DNA of 64,000 nucleotides, from positions 1 through 64,000 of the forward strand of contig JAFAER010000208.1 in the NCBI GenBank assembly GCA_023423895.1. The letters run 5' to 3'. The DNA is from Pseudomonadota bacterium (GTDB taxonomy: Bacteria; Myxococcota_A; Polyangia; Polyangiales; Polyangiaceae). A program made the position numbers and the translations under genes. The notes below the pieces were generated by a model. It saw only the letters and a list, made by a program, of their open reading frames with translations, ran no database searches and was not told where the DNA came from. Shown here in pieces: positions 61,517 through 64,000 of this stretch (the stretch's first letter is position 1; each line of letters starts with the position of its first letter).

Positions 61517-62122
61517 GTGGAGCTTGCGAGTGAGACGGGCGTGGGACAGAGCGCAAACAATCCTTTCCTCTCGCCCGTCACCAACGCCGCGCCCGCGGCC
61601 AGCGCCAAAGCAACCGCGACGTCGTCGGTGCCGTCTCCTTTCGCGGCGCCCGCACCAGCGTCGAGCACGGGCGTCGATGTCGTGCTGGACGGCAACATGC
61701 AGATGTCGGCCGACGACGCGACGTACGAGGATGCTGCGCCGTCTCGCCAGGACCTCCTCCAGCGGGCCGCCGCGCTCGGTCCCGCGCGCATGACCTGGGA
61801 GAGCATCGTCCTCCATCCGGCGGATCCGATCCTCGGCGCGAAGATGTTGCCTCGGGTGGCCGAGCGCCGCGAGCGCTTCCGCAAGATCGTCAAGGTCGCC
61901 CTCGGCGCATGCGTCGCGTTCTGTCTCGTCGCCACCGTGGCGAGCGCCGTTTCGAGCACGTCGAGCCCGTCGACCGCTTCGACCTCGTCGTCCGCAGTGA
62001 AGACCGCCCCTGCAAACGGGGTCGTCCCCGTCGAGAAGCTCGAGATCGTCATGCGCACCAAGGCGCCGAGCAAGGTGACGGCGGCCATCCGTCCGCGTCC
62101 CGCGCCGAAGAAGCGTCGCTGA
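61517..62122 (+). CDS. single-span membrane protein with Ala/Ser-rich ends, unknown
   Basis: A 201-aa protein with an Ala/Pro/Ser-rich N-terminus, a conserved-looking soluble stretch MTWESIVLHPADPILGAKM and VAERRERFRKIVKVALGA, a transmembrane helix at about 127-150 (GACVAFCLVATVASAVSS), and a Ser/Thr/Lys-rich tail ending PRPAPKKRR. GTG 61517 is the only plausible start; no strong Shine-Dalgarno. The product may be a regulatory membrane protein; nothing more can be said. Confidence 0.58.
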   Translation: MELASETGVGQSANNPFLSPVTNAAPAASAKATATSSVPSPFAAPAPASSTGVDVVLDGNMQMSADDATYEDAAPSRQDLLQRAAALGPARMTWESIVLHPADPILGAKMLPRVAERRERFRKIVKVALGACVAFCLVATVASAVSSTSSPSTASTSSSAVKTAPANGVVPVEKLEIVMRTKAPSKVTAAIRPRPAPKKRR

Positions 62123-62145
62123 CCTCGCCCCGTCGAGCACGCGCG

Positions 62146-62177
62146 AAAGCCCTCGCTCGGTGGAGCGAGGGCTCTTT
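62146..62177 (+). terminator. intrinsic terminator, 11-bp stem
   Basis: A perfect stem AGCCCTCGCTC (62148-62158) with GAGCGAGGGCT (62163-62173) and a GGTG loop, followed by CTTT and preceded by AAA. It lies in a convergent gap and could stop transcription from both sides. Confidence 0.85.
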
Positions 62178-62294
62178 GCGTTCAGGCGTCGACCGGTCCT
62201 CTCGCGCCGCTCCCGTCGCACGTGCCTTGGCGCATGCGCGAACGCGCGTCGCCGCCGGAAGAGCGAGACGCGCGCGCGGAGCCTTGGGAAGCGA

Positions 62295-62774
62295 TCAGAC
62301 CATCTCGTAGAAGCGCGAGTGAATCGCGACGGCCGCGAGCAGGCCTACCTGGAACGGCACGGCCTCGTTCGTCTTCACGGAGAAGGTGTCGCGGATCGAG
62401 AGCTCTTTGGCGATCTCGATCACGACCTCACCCTGCTTGTTCTTGCACTGGAAGACGCCGCGGAAAACGCCGCCGTCGGCCTCGTAGACCTCGTCCCCCA
62501 CCGTCAGCGAGAGCGTCTTCTTGAACGCAACTGCAGGGAAGACGAGCGAACCGACCGTCTTCGTCTCGTCGTTGATGTCGTACTTGGTCTTGATGAAGTT
62601 GCCCGTGAGGGTGCCGACTTCTTTGCCGTCGTCGCCCTCGACCAGACGAAACTTCGGTGTCGGGCTCATCAGCACGCCGCGCACCGTGTAGAGGACGTCT
62701 TCCTCCCGCGGCTTACGGACGTGGTAGACCGTGCCGACGCTGAGGAACGCCTGGGTAACCTCGTACGCAACCAT
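62295..62774 (-). CDS. LURP-one/scramblase-like beta-barrel protein
   Basis: A 159-aa beta-rich protein resembling the LURP-one-related/Tubby-C-like fold (DUF567): EEDVLYTVRGVLMSPTPKF and VGTLTGNFIKTKYDIND, then YEADGGVFRGVFQCKNKQGE and IAKELSIRDTFSV. These bind phospholipids or small ligands, and the family role in bacteria is unknown. ATG 62774 is well placed. It is convergent with the previous gene and followed upstream by a short basic protein gene on the same strand. Confidence 0.55.
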   Translation of the reverse strand: MVAYEVTQAFLSVGTVYHVRKPREEDVLYTVRGVLMSPTPKFRLVEGDDGKEVGTLTGNFIKTKYDINDETKTVGSLVFPAVAFKKTLSLTVGDEVYEADGGVFRGVFQCKNKQGEVVIEIAKELSIRDTFSVKTNEAVPFQVGLLAAVAIHSRFYEMV

Positions 62775-62831
62775 TCGCGGATCGAGACTACGGCAGGTTT
62801 CTCACACTACCAAGCCCACCGCGCGCGGCGG

Positions 62832-62972
62832 TCACTTCGCGGATTTCGCGCTGGCAGCGGATCCGCCGCCCTTCGTCTCGGCGATCGCCTTCTTCTCCCG
62901 CCACTCGGCGAGCTGCTTGGTACGACGGGCCTTCTGCTTCCTGCGCTTCGGAGCATCCTGGGGGGTCGACAT
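62832..62972 (-). CDS. short Lys/Arg-rich protein (46 aa)
   Basis: A 46-codon frame beginning MSTPQDAPKRRKQKARRTKQ, continuing as a basic helix with EWREKKAIAETK, and ending in a Gly/Ser/Ala/Lys tail. No known domain. Its strong basic charge suggests nucleic-acid or ribosome binding. It sits directly upstream of the LURP-one-like gene (57 bp apart). Confidence 0.5.
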   Translation of the reverse strand: MSTPQDAPKRRKQKARRTKQLAEWREKKAIAETKGGGSAASAKSAK

Positions 62973-63070
62973 GGCGGCGCACCCTAGCACGTTTGTTTCC
63001 GACCGCGAGGCCCTCGGATGTGCCAGACGCACGGTCGAGCGCCGCCGACGCCTCGGACGGGGCTCGTCCG

Positions 63071-63175
63071 CCTTCAGCGGACGCGATGGAGCCTTCAGCG
63101 GACGCGATGGAGCCTTCAGCGGACGCAGTGGAGCCTTCAGCGGACGCGATGGAGCCTTCAGCGGACGCAATGAAG
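63071..63175. repeat. 5 x 21-bp tandem repeat
   Basis: Five head-to-tail copies of a 21-bp unit (ccttcagcggacgcgatgga + g), period measured from starts at 63071, 63092, 63113, 63134 and 63155, with a few substitutions (third copy cagtgg, fifth caatga). It begins in the non-coding gap and reaches the 3' end of the last gene (stop at 63158-63160). Confidence 0.92.
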
Positions 63176-64000
63176 CGGCGGACTTGCGAAGGTTCGACCG
63201 TGTTTGCGCACCGGCGGCCGGGGGATGCTGTCGAGCTTCAGGCCGAGCTCGGTCAGCTTGGCCGTGTCGTTCGACAGCAGCACGCAGAGCGGTCGGTCCC
63301 GTTCGTCCCTGGGATCGACGAGGGGCACCGAGGTCATGTCCTCGTCCCACTCGGACCAAGGAAGACGCACGAAGCTGACGCCTCTCGTGCGGAGAGCTTC
63401 GTCGACGAAACGGTAGTAGCTGACCACCTCGACGCAGCCGTAGTGCCCGCACGGGACCGCGATCTTCGCGTTGTCCGGAACGACGTCGGCGAGCGTCGGG
63501 AGGTTCAAGGTCACTCGCCCTTCCGGCGTCTGCTGCACGTACGCCGTGTAGAGATGGGTTCGCCACCGTTCGGCGTGCGCGACCGCGAGGGCGCCGTGCA
63601 CGAGCAACATCGCACCGAGCACACGCGGGGCGGTGACCGTCGTCCCTGCAGGCGCGAGTTCCGCTTCGACCGCGGCAGGCACGAGCGAGAGCGGGACCGT
63701 GACGAGGACGGAAACGGACGCGAAGAGCCCTTCTGGGTCCGGAATGCGGAAGACGAAGGCGAGCACGAGATGGCCGAGCACGCCGAGCGCGACGAACGCC
63801 GCGAGCATGCCGCTCCGACGCGCGAGCCGAACGGCACCGAGCGGGAGAAAGAGCAAGAGCGGCCACGCCCATTGCTTCTGCAGGTGAGCGAACGATTCAG
63901 GCAGCCGGTCGAAGAGCGCGGTCGCATAGGTGGTCTTCGCGAACGTCGCGCTCGCTACCCCGCGCCCCGTGACGAAGTCGAGGAACGTCTTCGCGGTCAG
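63158..64000 (-). CDS. C-terminal part of a multispan membrane protein
   Basis: The frame is open to the right edge, so the N-terminus lies outside the window; 280 codons are visible. Four hydrophobic helices (WPLLLFLPLGAVRL, MLAAFVALGVLGHLVLAFVF, VSVLVTVPLSLVPAAV, RVLGAMLLVHGALAVAHA) precede a soluble domain of about 120 residues, with IAVPCGHYGCVEVVSYYRFVD and LVDPRDERDRPLCVLL. This is the layout of a GT-C glycosyltransferase (PMT/ArnT-like) tail, but no catalytic motif is in the visible part. The end of the gene overlaps the 21-bp tandem repeat. Confidence 0.65.
   Translation of the reverse strand: MTAKTFLDFVTGRGVASATFAKTTYATALFDRLPESFAHLQKQWAWPLLLFLPLGAVRLARRSGMLAAFVALGVLGHLVLAFVFRIPDPEGLFASVSVLVTVPLSLVPAAVEAELAPAGTTVTAPRVLGAMLLVHGALAVAHAERWRTHLYTAYVQQTPEGRVTLNLPTLADVVPDNAKIAVPCGHYGCVEVVSYYRFVDEALRTRGVSFVRLPWSEWDEDMTSVPLVDPRDERDRPLCVLLSNDTAKLTELGLKLDSIPRPPVRKHGRTFASPPLHCVR

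Noticed and set aside
63158..63872. Longer minus-strand frame joining the short basic protein to the terminal region
   Set aside because: It runs through the 21-bp repeats and overlaps the better supported membrane protein in another frame. Only the first ATG near 62972 gives a sensible short protein.

Overview
The window is high-GC DNA (roughly two thirds G+C by eye) with dense gene packing and no phage or IS genes. It carries many lipoproteins with Ser/Gly/Asp/Ala-rich linkers, a Ser/Thr kinase with a Pro/Ala-rich membrane-anchored tail, FHA and PilZ proteins, SUMF1-type lipoproteins and hairpin-rich intergenic repeats. Together these suggest a myxobacterium of the Polyangiales type (Labilithrix/Sorangium-like). 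This placement is inference from style and gene content; there is no rRNA or tRNA gene to anchor it.

Left part (1-9.5 kb): a gene tail, a small lipoprotein, an NCS1 nucleobase/allantoin-type permease, a Pro-rich single-span protein, and a minus-strand unit of a single-span protein, a YfhO-like 705-aa membrane protein and two MalF/MalG-type ABC permeases. The ATPase and binding protein that would complete the importer lie 17 kb away (23.3-25.7 kb), together with a LicC-like nucleotidyltransferase.

Between the two ABC halves (9.7-23.2 kb) lies the most interesting block, a surface amino-sugar/acyl island. A plus-strand run encodes a Gfo/Idh sugar dehydrogenase, an LpxD-type N-acyltransferase, two SDR reductases, an acyl carrier protein, an AMP-dependent acyl ligase, a LuxE-type acyl-protein synthetase and a LuxC-type acyl reductase, the last three coupled by ATGA overlaps. 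A minus-strand set encodes a GT2 glycosyltransferase, a NodB-like deacetylase, a DegT aminotransferase and a second LpxD-type acyltransferase, followed by a plus-strand flippase-like membrane protein. The Gfo/Idh plus DegT pair would convert a 3-OH to a 3-NH2 on a UDP-sugar, the LpxD-like enzymes would N-acylate it, and the ACP/ligase/LuxE/LuxC set would make or reduce an unusual acyl group. No luciferase (luxA/luxB) or luxD is present.

Middle (26-43 kb) is mostly housekeeping and signalling: a phosphoesterase, an APC permease with a DUF2804 protein, a stand-alone 5'-3' exonuclease, a Ser/Thr kinase, an ABC-2 exporter, glucose-6-phosphate isomerase, a methyltransferase, a TPR protein, an SDR and a double-FHA protein.

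At 43.4-48 kb a ScfR/RamB-type regulator is divergent from malate synthase and isocitrate lyase (glyoxylate shunt). The gap between them carries two identical TGTCA-T-TGACA palindromes 31 bp apart. To the right are a bacterial cereblon-type CULT-domain protein, a thioredoxin-like lipoprotein, a beta-helix lipoprotein, a KAS III, a Cys-rich lipoprotein, a trypsin-like lipoprotein whose nucleophile position is Thr and which has a long Ser-Gly tract, a PilZ-PilZ-SUMF1 operon, several single-span proteins, a CxxCH lipoprotein, a LURP-one-like protein and the 3' part of a multispan membrane protein that leaves the window.

Several repeats stand out. A pair of hairpin-rich dispersed repeats in opposite orientation overlaps the stop codons of two genes. 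Matching short elements flank both the degT and lpxD-like genes. Several 9-35 bp tandem repeats sit in intergenic DNA.
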